The translations under genes were made by a program, and so were the position numbers. A DNA stretch of 64,000 bases, taken from assembly GCA_036625225.1 (NCBI GenBank), contig JAZKUF010000003.1, positions 496,001-560,000 of the forward strand. Direction: 5' to 3'. Every line of letters begins with the position of its first letter. The stretch's first letter is position 1. Below the pieces are notes generated by a model. That model had not been told where the DNA came from and did not search any database. It saw only the letters and a list, made by a program, of their open reading frames with translations. Shown in pieces: positions 1 to 8,653 of the stretch. Source of the DNA: Accumulibacter jenkinsii. GTDB lineage: Bacteria > Pseudomonadota > Gammaproteobacteria > Burkholderiales > Rhodocyclaceae.

Positions 1-1269
1 CGTTTCAACGTCAACTATCATCTCGGGGTGGACGGCATCTCGATGCCCTTCGTGATCCTCAACAGCTTCATCACGATCACCGTCATCCTGGCGGGCTGGC
101 AGGTGATCGACCAGAAGATTGCGCAGTACAACGCCGGTTTCCTGATCATGTCCGGCTTGCTGAACGGCATCTTCTCGGCGCTCGACGGCGTCCTGTTCTA
201 TGTCTTCTTCGAAGCATCGCTGATCCCGCTGTACCTGATCATCGGCGTCTGGGGCGGCCCGAACCGGGTCTACGCGGCGTTCAAGTTCTTTCTCTTCACC
301 CTCTTCGGGTCGCTGCTCTTCCTGCTCGCGCTCCTGTACCTGTTCATCAATTCGGGTGGCAGCTTCTCGATCCTCGACTGGCACCAGCTGCCGATCGGGA
401 TGACTGCCCAGATCTGGCTGTTCCTCGCCTTCCTGGTGGCCTTCGCGGTCAAGGTGCCGATGTGGCCGGTCCATACCTGGTTGCCGGATGCGCACGTCGA
501 GGCGCCGACCGGCGGCTCGATCGTCCTGGCGGCGATCGCCCTGAAGCTGGGTGCCTACGGTTTTCTGCGTTTCTCGCTGCCGATTGCACCGGACGCTTCG
601 CATGAACTCGCCGGCCTGGTCATCGCCTTATCCTTGATCGCGATCATCTACATCGGCTTTGTCGCCCTGGTCCAGGAAGACATGAAAAAGCTCGTTGCTT
701 ATTCATCGATCGCTCACATGGGCTTTGTCACGCTGGGTTTCTTCATCTTCAGCCCGCTCGGGGTCGAGGGCGCCCTGGTGCAGATGATCTCGCACGGTTT
801 CGTCTCCGGCGCGATGTTCTTCGCCATCGGCGTCATGTATGACCGGGCGCATTCGCGGCAGATTGCCGATTACGGCGGCGTGGTGAACAAGATGCCCAAG
901 TTTGCCGCCTTCTTCATGCTCTTTGCGATGGCCAACGCCGGCCTGCCGGCGACTTCAGGCTTTGTCGGCGAGTTCATGGTCATCCTTGCGGCGGTCGATT
1001 TCAACTTCTGGGTCGCTTTTGCTGCCTCGACGACGATGATCGTCGGCGCTGCCTACACCCTCTGGATGTACAAGCGGGTGGTGTTCGGGGCGGTGGCCAA
1101 TCACCACGTCGCCGAACTCACCGACATCAACCGCCGTGAGTTCCTGATCTTCGTTCTCTTCGCGATTGGCGCGCTGGGCATGGGCCTTTATCCCCAACCC
1201 TTTACCGAAGTCATGCACAGCTCGGTCAACGAACTGCTGCGTCACGTCGCCCTCAGCAAGATCCAATAA
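1..1269 (+). CDS. nuoM: NADH-quinone oxidoreductase subunit M (5' partial)
   Basis: This is a membrane subunit of respiratory complex I, one of the antiporter-like proteins of the proton-pumping arm. The reading frame is open from base 1, so the true start lies upstream of the window. About 422 residues are visible against a usual 490-500. The visible part begins with RFNVNYHLGVDGISMPF, typical of the NuoM/NuoN/NuoL fold, and contains KVPMWPVHTWLPDAHVEAPT and VQEDMKKLVAYSSIAHMG, which carry the conserved histidine and lysine residues of the discontinuous channel helices. Many hydrophobic helices follow. nuoN starts 12 bases after the stop, as at the end of a standard nuoA-N operon. Family identification is secure. 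Confidence 0.96.
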   Translation, partial: RFNVNYHLGVDGISMPFVILNSFITITVILAGWQVIDQKIAQYNAGFLIMSGLLNGIFSALDGVLFYVFFEASLIPLYLIIGVWGGPNRVYAAFKFFLFTLFGSLLFLLALLYLFINSGGSFSILDWHQLPIGMTAQIWLFLAFLVAFAVKVPMWPVHTWLPDAHVEAPTGGSIVLAAIALKLGAYGFLRFSLPIAPDASHELAGLVIALSLIAIIYIGFVALVQEDMKKLVAYSSIAHMGFVTLGFFIFSPLGVEGALVQMISHGFVSGAMFFAIGVMYDRAHSRQIADYGGVVNKMPKFAAFFMLFAMANAGLPATSGFVGEFMVILAAVDFNFWVAFAASTTMIVGAAYTLWMYKRVVFGAVANHHVAELTDINRREFLIFVLFAIGALGMGLYPQPFTEVMHSSVNELLRHVALSKIQ

Positions 1270-1281
1270 CTGGTAGCCGCT

Positions 1282-2769
1282 ATGACTCTTGCCGAAATGC
1301 AGTTCCAGACGCCGGACCTCCGCCTTGCGAGCGCGGAGATCTTCATGTTGGTGATGGCGTGCTCGATCCTCCTCCTCGACCTCTTCGTCAAGGACCGCAA
1401 GCGCACCCTGACCTTCGTCGCGACGCAACTCGCCCTGGTCGGCGCGGCGGTGGTCACCTTTGCCACCAGCTCGGGCGAGATCGCCTACACCTTCAGCAAC
1501 ATGTATGTCGGCGACCTGATGGGCGACCTGCTCAAGCTGCTCCTCTACCTGACGGTGATCGTCGTCCTCTTCTACTCGCGCGGCTATATCCTCGAACGCG
1601 AACAGATGGGTCGGGGCGAGTATTACGCGCTGGTGCTGTTTGCCACCCTCGGCATGATGGTCATGATTTCGGCCAATCATCTGATGACCGTCTATATCGG
1701 TCTCGAGCTGCTGTCACTCTCGCTCTATGCGATGGTGGCGATGAATCGTGATTCGGTGCCGGCCACCGAAGCCGCGATGAAGTTCTTCGTCCTCGGCGCA
1801 CTCGCTTCCGGTCTGCTGCTCTACGGCATGTCGATGATCTACGGAGCGACCGGAACGCTGGAGATCACGACCATCGCCGAACGTCTCTACCTGGGGCAGG
1901 CGGACCGGACGATCCTCGTTTTCGGCCTCGTTTTCCTGGTTTCGGGGCTGGCTTTCAAGCTTGGCGTGGTTCCCTTCCACATGTGGATTCCCGACGTCTA
2001 CCATGGTGCGCCGACCGCCGTGACCCTGTTCCTGGCGACGGCACCGAAGCTCGCGGCGTTTGCCATGGTCATCCGTCTGCTGGTCAACGGGCTGATCGTC
2101 CTAGCCCAGGATTGGCAGACGATGCTGATCCTGCTTTCGGTGCTGTCGATGGCCATCGGCAACATCGCTGCCATCGCGCAAACCAACCTGAAGCGGATGC
2201 TGGCCTATTCGGCGATCTCGCACATGGGCTTCATGCTGCTCGGCATGGTCACCGGCGTCGTCGGCGGCGATGCGCGCTTTGCCCTCAACGCCTACAGTTC
2301 GTCGATGTTCTACGTCATCAGCTATGTCCTGACCAGTGCCGGTACCTTCGGCATGATCCTGCTGCTCGCGCGTGGCGGCCTCGAAGCGGATGAAATCGAC
2401 GACTTCAGGGGACTCAACAAGCGCAGCCCATGGTTCGCCGCGCTGATGATGATGATGATGTTCTCGATGGCCGGGATCCCGTTCTTCGTCGGCTTCTTTG
2501 CCAAGTTCGCGGTCCTCCAGGCAGTGGTTGCCGCCGGTTACCTCTGGCTGGCGCTGGTCGCCATCTTCTTCTCGCTGATCGGTTGTTTCTACTACCTGCG
2601 CGTGGTCAAGGTAATGTACTTCGACCAGCCGACCAATACGGCGCCGATCCAGGCGCCGATGGACATGAAGATCCTGATCTCGGCGAACGGCCTGGCAGTG
2701 GCCCTGCTCGGGCTCTTCCCGCAGGTTCTGATGTCGCTCTGCGCCTTTGCGCTTCTGCGCTCGCTCTGA
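1282..2769 (+). CDS. nuoN: NADH-quinone oxidoreductase subunit N
   Basis: This is the last subunit of the nuo operon, a 495-residue antiporter-like integral membrane protein of complex I. It has about 14 hydrophobic helices. GVVPFHMWIPDVYHGAPTAV and QTNLKRMLAYSAISHMGFML match the conserved helix 7 and 8 motifs of the family and hold the channel lysine and histidine residues. Length agrees with NuoN of other proteobacteria. It starts with ATG 12 bases after nuoM and is followed after about 20 bases by a clear intrinsic terminator, so it should end the complex I transcript. No anomaly was seen. Confidence 0.96.
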   Translation: MTLAEMQFQTPDLRLASAEIFMLVMACSILLLDLFVKDRKRTLTFVATQLALVGAAVVTFATSSGEIAYTFSNMYVGDLMGDLLKLLLYLTVIVVLFYSRGYILEREQMGRGEYYALVLFATLGMMVMISANHLMTVYIGLELLSLSLYAMVAMNRDSVPATEAAMKFFVLGALASGLLLYGMSMIYGATGTLEITTIAERLYLGQADRTILVFGLVFLVSGLAFKLGVVPFHMWIPDVYHGAPTAVTLFLATAPKLAAFAMVIRLLVNGLIVLAQDWQTMLILLSVLSMAIGNIAAIAQTNLKRMLAYSAISHMGFMLLGMVTGVVGGDARFALNAYSSSMFYVISYVLTSAGTFGMILLLARGGLEADEIDDFRGLNKRSPWFAALMMMMMFSMAGIPFFVGFFAKFAVLQAVVAAGYLWLALVAIFFSLIGCFYYLRVVKVMYFDQPTNTAPIQAPMDMKILISANGLAVALLGLFPQVLMSLCAFALLRSL

Positions 2770-2788
2770 GCACTGCTCAGCTGTCACG

Positions 2789-2815
2789 AACGCCCCGCCT
2801 GTCGGGGCGTTTCCT
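2789..2815 (+). terminator. intrinsic terminator after nuoN
   Basis: A perfect 9-bp stem AACGCCCCG / CGGGGCGTT (2789-2797 and 2803-2811) with a 5-base loop CCTGT is followed by a short T-rich tail (TTTCCTTT). It lies 20 bases after the nuoN stop codon and should end the nuo transcript. Confidence 0.85.
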
Positions 2816-2949
2816 TTACCAGGACCCGCCAGCGACGCACCGGACCGTCTTCACCCGCCAGCGGGAGCGGCGAGGAAGACAGGGGAAACGGTCATCGTTG
2901 GGGTGCCCGGAGTGTCGCAAACAAGTCCTGACCGATACGGATTCCGCCA

Positions 2950-3516
2950 ATGAAAGACGATGACCTTCACCCTCACCTGCACGAGGAACAACTCGAGAGC
3001 ATCCAGCTCTTCCGTGGCAAGCTGCTCGACCTGCGGCGCGACCGGGTCCGATTGCCGGATGGCCAGGAGTGCCTGCGCGAGTACGTCCGGCATCAGGGGG
3101 CGGTTGCGGTCATCGCCGTGCACGACGATGGCCAACTGCTCTTCGTTCGCCAGTACCGCTATCCGTTGAGCCGCGCGCTGATCGAACTGCCGGCCGGCAA
3201 GATCGATCCCGGCGAAGACATTCTGGCGACCGGCAGGCGCGAACTGCTCGAAGAAACCGGTTACAGCGCGTCCACCTGGCGCCACCTCGGCGTCATGCAC
3301 CCCTGCGTCGGTTATTCGGACGAGCGGATCGAAATCTTTCTCGCCCGCGGCCTGCAGCGCAAGGCCGAACCGACGCCGGACAGCGGCGAATTCCTCGATG
3401 CCTTCAGCCTGCCGCTCGCCGAGGCGATCGAAGCCGTGCGCAGCGGCGCGATCACCGACGCGAAAACGATCACCGGTCTTTTCTGGGCCGAGAAAGCGCT
3501 GGCGAACGGCTGGTGA
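2950..3516 (+). CDS. Nudix hydrolase, ADP-ribose pyrophosphatase type
   Basis: This predicted cytoplasmic pyrophosphatase of 188 residues probably hydrolyses ADP-ribose or a related nucleoside diphosphate sugar. The Nudix box is intact around residues 78-100: GKIDPGE followed by RRELLEETGY, matching GX5EX7REUXEEXGU. Upstream VRQYRYPLSRALIELPAGK is the pattern of the ADP-ribose pyrophosphatase (NudF/YqiE) branch, which is why that substrate is favoured over other Nudix substrates. The ATG start follows CCGCCA without a strong ribosome binding site. The gene stands alone between the nuo terminator and the interrupted yceH locus. The exact substrate is an inference. Confidence 0.88.
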   Translation: MKDDDLHPHLHEEQLESIQLFRGKLLDLRRDRVRLPDGQECLREYVRHQGAVAVIAVHDDGQLLFVRQYRYPLSRALIELPAGKIDPGEDILATGRRELLEETGYSASTWRHLGVMHPCVGYSDERIEIFLARGLQRKAEPTPDSGEFLDAFSLPLAEAIEAVRSGAITDAKTITGLFWAEKALANGW

Positions 3517-3690
3517 TGGCCGGCTCGCCGCAGCGGCTTCCGTCGACATCGAGGAGGATGTGCAGGCGATTGCGCAAAGCTATCCCGATTCGGACGACGA
3601 TCTGCAGCGGAAAATCGAGTTTCTGGCCCAGGCGGTCGCGGTCGATGTCTGAAGCCCTCGGCCGCGCTGGGGTGGCCGCGTCGCGGGGGC
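3517..3690 (+). other. gap with an orphan protein-like frame, no assignable gene
   Basis: Between the Nudix stop and the stop codon of the yceH fragment there is a plus-strand frame ending at 3652. It reads ASVDIEEDVQAIAQSYP and continues with acidic, helix-like sequence to FLAQAVAVDV before a stop. It has no well-placed start: a GTG near 3557 lies directly against GAGGAGGA. It may be the tail of a decayed gene or chance coding-like sequence. I do not call a gene. Confidence 0.3.
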
Positions 3691-3789
3691 TCAATCGATG
3701 GCTGGCGGTGGGGCGCTCACGAGGTCGAGGAGTTGTGTCACGGTAGCCCGCAGATCGGCAAGCTCACGTTCGAGAAAAGCCACTCTTGC
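3691..3789 (-). pseudogene. yceH 3' fragment cut off by IS66
   Basis: On the minus strand these bases encode ARVAFLERELADLRATVTQ and a further 14 residues before a TGA stop at 3691-3693. This is the C-terminal coiled coil expected of YceH/DUF480 proteins. Removing the IS66 element and one copy of its target duplication joins this fragment in frame to the yceH body at 6238-6821, giving a protein of about 224 residues, the normal family size. The fragment has no start codon or ribosome binding site of its own and is presumed untranslated. Confidence 0.88.
3782..3789. repeat. IS66 target site duplication, left copy
   Basis: ACTCTTGC directly precedes the left end of the IS element (GTAAGCGTCC) and is repeated exactly after its right end. 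Eight-base duplications are characteristic of the IS66 family. Confidence 0.93.
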
Positions 3790-3864
3790 GTAAGCGTCCG
3801 ACCGCTCCACCTGTAAAAGTCGGACGAGATAGCGCAACCTCCCGGCTTTCGATGGGAGGTTGCG

Positions 3865-4185
3865 ATGGACAAGAACGGCGAGCGGGAAGCGTACTGGCGA
3901 GGGCATGTTGCCGAGTGGCGGGCGAGTGGGGAGTCGCAGAGAGCGTACTGTGACCGGCACGGGCTGAAGGACCATTCGCTGAGTTACTGGCATCAGCGTC
4001 TGGCCAAGCGCGAAGGTGGGGCCGCCGTCGGCGAGCCGCTGACGCTGATTCGGGCAACGATCGTTGCCGATCCGCTGGTCTCAATGCCGTGCCTGTCGCT
4101 CGCCAGCCCGAACGGCTGGCGACTCGAATTTGGCCTGCTGCCGCCGGCCGAGTGGCTGGTGGCACTCTGGGCAAACCACTCATGA
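3865..4185 (+). CDS. tnpA: IS66 accessory protein TnpA
   Basis: This 106-residue protein is the first gene of the IS66 element. It contains WRASGESQRAYCDRHGLKDH, the N-terminal helix-turn-helix pattern of IS66 OrfA (TnpA) proteins, followed by YWHQRLAKRE. The protein is required along with TnpB for transposition in studied IS66 members, although its molecular role is poorly known. The ATG follows GGGAGGTTGCG, a good ribosome binding site. Its stop overlaps the tnpB start as ATGA, so the two are translationally coupled. The sequence is complete. Confidence 0.92.
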   Translation: MDKNGEREAYWRGHVAEWRASGESQRAYCDRHGLKDHSLSYWHQRLAKREGGAAVGEPLTLIRATIVADPLVSMPCLSLASPNGWRLEFGLLPPAEWLVALWANHS

Positions 4186-4535
4186 GCGCGACCCTCGGCG
4201 TACCGCTGGAGCGCATCTGGCTGGCTCTCGAACCGGTAGACATGCGCCTGGGCATTGACGGCTTGTCTGCCCGCATCCAGGCGAGTCTCGGGCGCTCCCC
4301 TTGTGACGGCAGTGCTTACGCCTTCACCAATCGCAAGCGAAGCCGACTCAAACTGCTGGTGTGGGATGGCACGGGCGTGTGGCTAGCGCAACGGCGCCTA
4401 CACCGGGGCGGTTTCACGTGGCCGAGCGCTGGCGAGGCGGTTTTTTCCCTGACGCCGGGGCAATGGCGGTGGCTGATCGCGGGCGTTGACTGGCAACGTC
4501 GGGAAGCCCCAGCGCCGGGACACTGGCAAGTGTAA
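4182..4535 (+). CDS. tnpB: IS66 accessory protein TnpB (IS66 Orf2-like)
   Basis: This protein of 117 residues is the second IS66 gene. It matches the Orf2-like family through VDMRLGIDGLSARIQ near the N terminus and AYAFTNRKRSRLKLLVWDGT in the middle, the most conserved block of TnpB. The start is placed at the ATG overlapping the tnpA stop (ATGA), although the frame is open further upstream. The family is essential for IS66 transposition but has no known catalytic site. A gap of 93 bases separates it from tnpC. The sequence appears intact. Confidence 0.92.
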   Translation: MSATLGVPLERIWLALEPVDMRLGIDGLSARIQASLGRSPCDGSAYAFTNRKRSRLKLLVWDGTGVWLAQRRLHRGGFTWPSAGEAVFSLTPGQWRWLIAGVDWQRREAPAPGHWQV

Positions 4536-4628
4536 CGGCCGCGTCACTGCCGCGAAAAAAGTGATAATAATCGGCTATCTACCTGGCTTTCAGGAGCTTT
4601 CCATGCGATGTCTGCGGTATAATGCCTC

Positions 4629-6200
4629 ATGGATTTAGCGACCGAACTTGCCGCCTTCTCCCCCTCACCAGAACTGCTGGCCTGGGTCGAAAATCGGGTT
4701 GGCGGTCTGCTGGAACAGGCCAAGACCAGCGCCACGGAAATTCACTGGCGCGATGCCAAGATCGAAAAGCTGACGCTCGAACTTGCTCATTTACGCCGAA
4801 TGAAATTCGGCGTGAAGAGCGAAGCCATGGTCGCCGCCGAACGCGACCTCTTCGATGAAAACCTGGCGGCCGACATTGCTGCCTGCGAAGCCCGTCTGGC
4901 CGAAGCGCTCCAGGTCGCTGAAACGCCGTCGGATCAACCGGTACCCGAGAAGAAGCCCAAACGCGAACGCGCCGGTCGTCAGCCCCTGCCGGAGCATCTG
5001 CCGCGCGTTGAAATTCGCCACGAACCCGAGAACTGCACCTGCGGCGAATGCGGTCAGGCGTTGGTGCTGATCGGCGAGGACGTGACCGAGAAACTCAATA
5101 TCGTCCCGGCGCAGTTCTTCGTCGAACAGCACGTTTATCCCAAATACGCCTGCCGGCCCTGCGAGACGCTGACGGCGGCACCGGCCGAGCGCAGCGTGAT
5201 CGATGGCGGAATGGCGACCCCGGCCTTGCTCTCGTGGGTCATGATCAGCAAGTTCCTGGATCACCTGCCGCTCTATCGCCTGGAACAGCAGGCCGCCCGG
5301 TCTGGCGTCCCGCTCGCCCGCTCGACGCTGGCCGAGTGGGTGGGTCGCGTCGGCTATGCCCTCGAACCCCTCTGGCTTCGCCTGGGCGAATTGCTGCGCG
5401 AGAGCGAGGTGTTACATGCGGATGAAACCCCGGTGCAACAGCTTGATCCAGGCAAGGGGAAGACCAAGCGGGCGTATCTCTGGGCGTACCGCAACAATGC
5501 CTTGGAAAATGACCCGCCGATTGTCGTCTTCGACTATCAACCGGGCCGGGCCGGCATACATGCCGTGAATTTCCTGGCGCAATGGGAAGGCGCCCTGATG
5601 GTCGATGACTTCGCCGGTTACAAGGTGCTGTTTCAGGGATCAGTGATCGAACTGGGCTGCATGGCCCATGCGCGCCGCAAGTTCTTCGACCTGCACCAGG
5701 CCAACGCCAGCCCGGTCGCGACGGAAGCCCTTCGCCGCATCGGCGAACTGTATGCCGTCGAGGCGCAGGCGAAGGACCTCACGGTCGAGGAACGGGCCCG
5801 TCTGCGCGAGATGCACAGTCAGCCGCGACTCGAGTCCCTGCACCTATGGCTCCTGAACACCCGCAAGTCGGTCGCCAACGGCTCGGCCCTGGCCCGGGCC
5901 ATCGATTACACGTTGAAGCGCTGGCGCGCTCTCGCTCGTTATGCCGAGAATGGCTTCTACCCGATCGACAACAACCCTATCGAAAACGCCATTCGCCCGA
6001 TCGCCGTCGGGAAGAAAAATTGGTTGTTCGCAGGTTCGGAGGCCGCCGGCAAGCGTGCCGCGGCCATTCAGTCGCTGCTCGAAACCGCGCGCTTGAACGG
6101 CATCGAGCCCATGGCCTGGCTCACCAACACCCTGCAAAAACTTCCCACTTGGCCCAACAGCCGCCTCGACGAGTTGCTGCCGCTCAAAAAACGGGGGTAA
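4629..6200 (+). CDS. tnpC: IS66 family transposase TnpC
   Basis: This 523-residue transposase catalyses cut and strand transfer of the element. In order it shows an N-terminal leucine-rich/coiled region, a basic proline-rich linker (KKPKRERAGRQPLPEHLPR), a zinc-binding region (CTCGECGQALVL, then CRPCE), and the DDE catalytic core: HADETPVQQLD, MVDDFAGYK and NPIENAIRPIAVGKKNWLF. The C-terminal IS66 tail ends near residue 520. Full family length and no disrupted motif suggest activity. The ATG has little ribosome binding site; TATAAT lies just upstream at 4618-4623 without a convincing -35 partner. Confidence 0.95.
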   Translation: MDLATELAAFSPSPELLAWVENRVGGLLEQAKTSATEIHWRDAKIEKLTLELAHLRRMKFGVKSEAMVAAERDLFDENLAADIAACEARLAEALQVAETPSDQPVPEKKPKRERAGRQPLPEHLPRVEIRHEPENCTCGECGQALVLIGEDVTEKLNIVPAQFFVEQHVYPKYACRPCETLTAAPAERSVIDGGMATPALLSWVMISKFLDHLPLYRLEQQAARSGVPLARSTLAEWVGRVGYALEPLWLRLGELLRESEVLHADETPVQQLDPGKGKTKRAYLWAYRNNALENDPPIVVFDYQPGRAGIHAVNFLAQWEGALMVDDFAGYKVLFQGSVIELGCMAHARRKFFDLHQANASPVATEALRRIGELYAVEAQAKDLTVEERARLREMHSQPRLESLHLWLLNTRKSVANGSALARAIDYTLKRWRALARYAENGFYPIDNNPIENAIRPIAVGKKNWLFAGSEAAGKRAAAIQSLLETARLNGIEPMAWLTNTLQKLPTWPNSRLDELLPLKKRG

Positions 6201-6233
6201 GTCAGCACCCCCTGACGTGGGTGGGCTGGACGC

Positions 6234-6821
6234 TTACACTCTTGCCGTCAGTGCGTCCGCTTCGGCAACGCTCGGCGCTGCGGGGGGATCGCTCGGCAGA
6301 CCCGTGGCTCCACAGAGCAGGTGCGCCCAGCGCTGTTCGCGGGCGCCGGCCTGCCGCGGCAGCCGGGTGACGAGGGCGCCGCTGCTGCGTCCCGCCAGTT
6401 CATCGAGATAGGCTTCGACCGACGAACTGTCGTCAAAGCGGTACAGGCGCTCGCTGTTGGCGCGCAACTCGCTGACCGTCTGCGGGCCGCGCAGCGTAAG
6501 GACGGCGAGCAGCGCGACGCTGGCGGTCGGGACGCCATAGACCCGGCCGAAGTTCTGGGCATAGCGCAGCACCCGACCCGATGCGCCGTAGGTTTCGAGG
6601 ACCAGGACACGGCTGCGCAGTTCTTCGAGCGCCGCCTGAACGTCGCTCTCGGCGGCATTGATCACCGGCTCGCGGGCCGATTTCTGGTTGCAGCCGGCGG
6701 TCAGGCTGTGCAGGGTCAGCGGATAGCTGTCGGGGGTCGTCTTCTCCTTTTCGATCAGCACGCCGAGGATGCGCGCTTCGAGAGGACTCAGCACCCTCGG
6801 CTGGTCGGAAACCTTTGTCAT
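6234..6821 (-). CDS. YceH/DUF480 family protein, C terminus truncated by IS66
   Basis: This frame encodes 195 residues beginning MTKVSDQPRVLSPLEARILG and continuing LIEKEKTTPDSYPLTLHSL, the first of two winged-helix-like domains of YceH (DUF480). A second such domain follows around residues 90-165. The stop codon (TAA, 6234-6236) is supplied by the inverted repeat of the IS66 element, and the normal C-terminal coiled coil of about 29 residues is stranded at 3691-3789. The globular part is therefore complete and may still fold. Cellular function of the family is unknown; double winged helices suggest nucleic acid binding. The gene lies just downstream of prfC on the same strand, 20 bases away. 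Confidence 0.88.
   Translation of the reverse strand: MTKVSDQPRVLSPLEARILGVLIEKEKTTPDSYPLTLHSLTAGCNQKSAREPVINAAESDVQAALEELRSRVLVLETYGASGRVLRYAQNFGRVYGVPTASVALLAVLTLRGPQTVSELRANSERLYRFDDSSSVEAYLDELAGRSSGALVTRLPRQAGAREQRWAHLLCGATGLPSDPPAAPSVAEADALTARV
6238..6245. repeat. IS66 target site duplication, right copy
   Basis: ACTCTTGC follows the right end GGACGCTTAC immediately and is identical to the copy at 3782-3789. It lies inside the yceH coding sequence on the minus strand. Confidence 0.93.
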
Positions 6822-6841
6822 GCATGCACTCCGTGTAGGCT

Positions 6842-8476
6842 TCAGGCGAACAGCTGTCCATGTTCGCGCGAGTCATGGAAACCGACCCGCGGCCATTTTT
6901 CGCTGGTCACTTCGAGGTTGTAGCGCGTGCTCGCGAGATAGACCGGATTGCCGTCCACATCCTTCGCCATCCGGTGCAGCTGTTCGCGCTCGAATTGGCG
7001 TCGCGTGGCCTCATCGGGGAAAGTCAGCCAGCGCGCCGTGTAGATGTCGGCCGACTCGAAGATGGCATCGACCTTGTACTCGGTCTGCAGACGCTGGGCG
7101 ACGACCTCGAATTGCAGGTTGCCGACCGCGCCGAGGAGCAGCGCGCCGCTGGCGAGGTTCTCGAAGACCTGGATCGCGCCCTCTTCGCCGAGTTCCTGCA
7201 GGCCTTTCAGCAACTGCTTGCTCTTCAGCGGGTCACGCAGGCGCGCGGCGCGGAAGAGTTCGGGCGAGAAGTAGGGAATGCCCTTGAAACCGAGCGTCTC
7301 GCCTTCGCTCAGGCAGTCTCCGATGTGCAGGTTGCCGTGGTTGTGAATGCCGATGATGTCGCCGGCGACGGCGTCCTCCATCAGCAGTCGTTCGTTGGCC
7401 ATGAAGGTCAGCACATTGGCGAGCTTGATCTCGCGGTCGAGGCGAATATGGCGAACCTTCATCCCCGGCGTGTAGCGACCTGAGCAGACGCGGAAGAAGG
7501 CAATCCGGTCGCGGTGCCGGGGATCCATGTTGGCCTGGATCTTGAACACGAAGCCGCTGAAAGCGGCTTCGGCGGGTTCGACCAGACGCGCCCCGCCGTC
7601 GCGGTTCTGCGGCGGCGGTGCCCAGTCGAGCAGCGCCTGGAGGATCTCCTGGACACCGAAGTTGTTGATTGCCGAACCGAAAAAGACCGGCGACTGGCGC
7701 CCGGCGAGAAAGCCGACGAGGTCGAAAGGGCTGCTCGCGCTCTGAATCAGATCGACATCTTCGCGCAGCTTGCCGACCTCGCCCGGGAACTGTGCGTCGA
7801 GCCAGGGGTGGTCGAGGCCATCGAGGCGCTCCGACTCGCTGCGCCTTTCCTCGCCCGCGGCGAAGTGCAGCAGGCGCTCATGGAGCAGATGGTAGACGCC
7901 GCGAAACGTCTTGCCCATGCCGATCGGCCAGGTGATCGGCGCGCACTCGATGCCGAGCACCGACTCGATCTCCTCGAGCAGGTCGAAGGGCTCGCGCACC
8001 TCGCGGTCGAGTTTGTTCACGAAGGTGATGATCGGCGTGTTGCGCATGCGGCAGACATTGAGCAGCTTGATGGTCTGCGCTTCAACGCCCTTGGCGGCGT
8101 CGATCACCATCACCGCCGCGTCGACGGCGGTCAGGACGCGGTAGGTGTCCTCGGAAAAATCCTCGTGGCCGGGCGTGTCGAGCAGATTGATGGTGTGCTG
8201 CTGGTACTCGAACTGCATCACCGAGCTGGTGACCGAGATGCCGCGCTGCTTTTCCACCTCCATCCAGTCCGAAGTCGCATGGCGAGCGCTCTTGCGCCCC
8301 TTGACGGTGCCCGCGAGCTGGATCGCGCCGCCGAACAGCAGCAGCTTTTCGGTCAGCGTCGTCTTGCCGGCGTCGGGGTGAGAAATGATCGCGAAGGTGC
8401 GCCGTCGGGCGACATCGCGCAGGATTTCGGGGGGAAACCGGGTGTCGTCCCGGGAGTCGCTCGGGGTGGTACTCAT
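6842..8476 (-). CDS. prfC: peptide chain release factor 3
   Basis: RF3 is a translational GTPase that removes RF1/RF2 from the ribosome after termination. The protein has 544 residues from the chosen ATG, close to the usual 525-540. The GTPase motifs are clear: AIISHPDAGKTTLTEKLL (P loop), GISVTSSVMQFEY (switch I), DTPGHEDFSEDTYR (G3) and FVNKLDRE (G4). Domain II and the RF3-specific C terminus follow, ending with GFHDSREHGQLFA. The frame extends 41 codons upstream, but that stretch has unnatural composition, so the start MSTTPSDSRDD is preferred. A minus-strand TATAGT at 8558-8563 may be the promoter -10. Confidence 0.95.
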   Translation of the reverse strand: MSTTPSDSRDDTRFPPEILRDVARRRTFAIISHPDAGKTTLTEKLLLFGGAIQLAGTVKGRKSARHATSDWMEVEKQRGISVTSSVMQFEYQQHTINLLDTPGHEDFSEDTYRVLTAVDAAVMVIDAAKGVEAQTIKLLNVCRMRNTPIITFVNKLDREVREPFDLLEEIESVLGIECAPITWPIGMGKTFRGVYHLLHERLLHFAAGEERRSESERLDGLDHPWLDAQFPGEVGKLREDVDLIQSASSPFDLVGFLAGRQSPVFFGSAINNFGVQEILQALLDWAPPPQNRDGGARLVEPAEAAFSGFVFKIQANMDPRHRDRIAFFRVCSGRYTPGMKVRHIRLDREIKLANVLTFMANERLLMEDAVAGDIIGIHNHGNLHIGDCLSEGETLGFKGIPYFSPELFRAARLRDPLKSKQLLKGLQELGEEGAIQVFENLASGALLLGAVGNLQFEVVAQRLQTEYKVDAIFESADIYTARWLTFPDEATRRQFEREQLHRMAKDVDGNPVYLASTRYNLEVTSEKWPRVGFHDSREHGQLFA

Positions 8477-8557
8477 CAGGAAGCTTTCGGACGGCAACAA
8501 AGCAAAAGCCGCCTGCCGGGACGCTGAAGCCTGACCCGCTGGCGGTGTACAGGCTGC

Positions 8558-8653
8558 ACTATAGCAAGACTCGGCGAGCGCTAGACAGCAGTCCTGCACT
8601 ATTTCAGATCAAAGCCGCTGCCGAACAATCCCGGCAGGCCGATGATGTATAGT
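8558..8653. promoter_or_regulatory. divergent intergenic region with two candidate -10 elements
   Basis: The space between prfC (minus) and the transglutaminase-like gene (plus) has TATAGT on the minus strand at 8558-8563 and TATAGT on the plus strand at 8648-8653. Both are placed to drive the flanking genes outward. Neither has a convincing TTGACA-like -35 at normal spacing, so these are only candidates. Confidence 0.3.

Larger units (their letters stand above)
3790..6237 (+). mobile_element. complete IS66-family insertion sequence, 2448 bp
   Basis: The element starts with GTAAGCGTCC and ends with the exact inverse GGACGCTTAC. Similarity between the ends continues less perfectly for about 10 more bases. 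It is flanked by the 8-bp direct repeat ACTCTTGC. It carries the usual three IS66 genes tnpA, tnpB and tnpC in order on the plus strand, all without stops or frameshifts, so it looks intact and possibly still mobile. The unbroken duplication suggests a recent insertion. The target is the 3' end of yceH, transcribed in the opposite direction. The ends were read directly; the activity is inferred. Confidence 0.95.

Noticed and set aside
4618..4623. TATAAT before tnpC as a dedicated transposase promoter
   Set aside because: No -35 at usable spacing; the start codon is only 5 bases away.
8543..8566. Similarity between GGCGGTGTACAGGCTGCACT near 8543 and a GGCGGTGTACACTGCACT stretch near 38447
   Set aside because: The shared stretch is short and interrupted, the flanks differ, and no common gene type lies next to both; probably chance.
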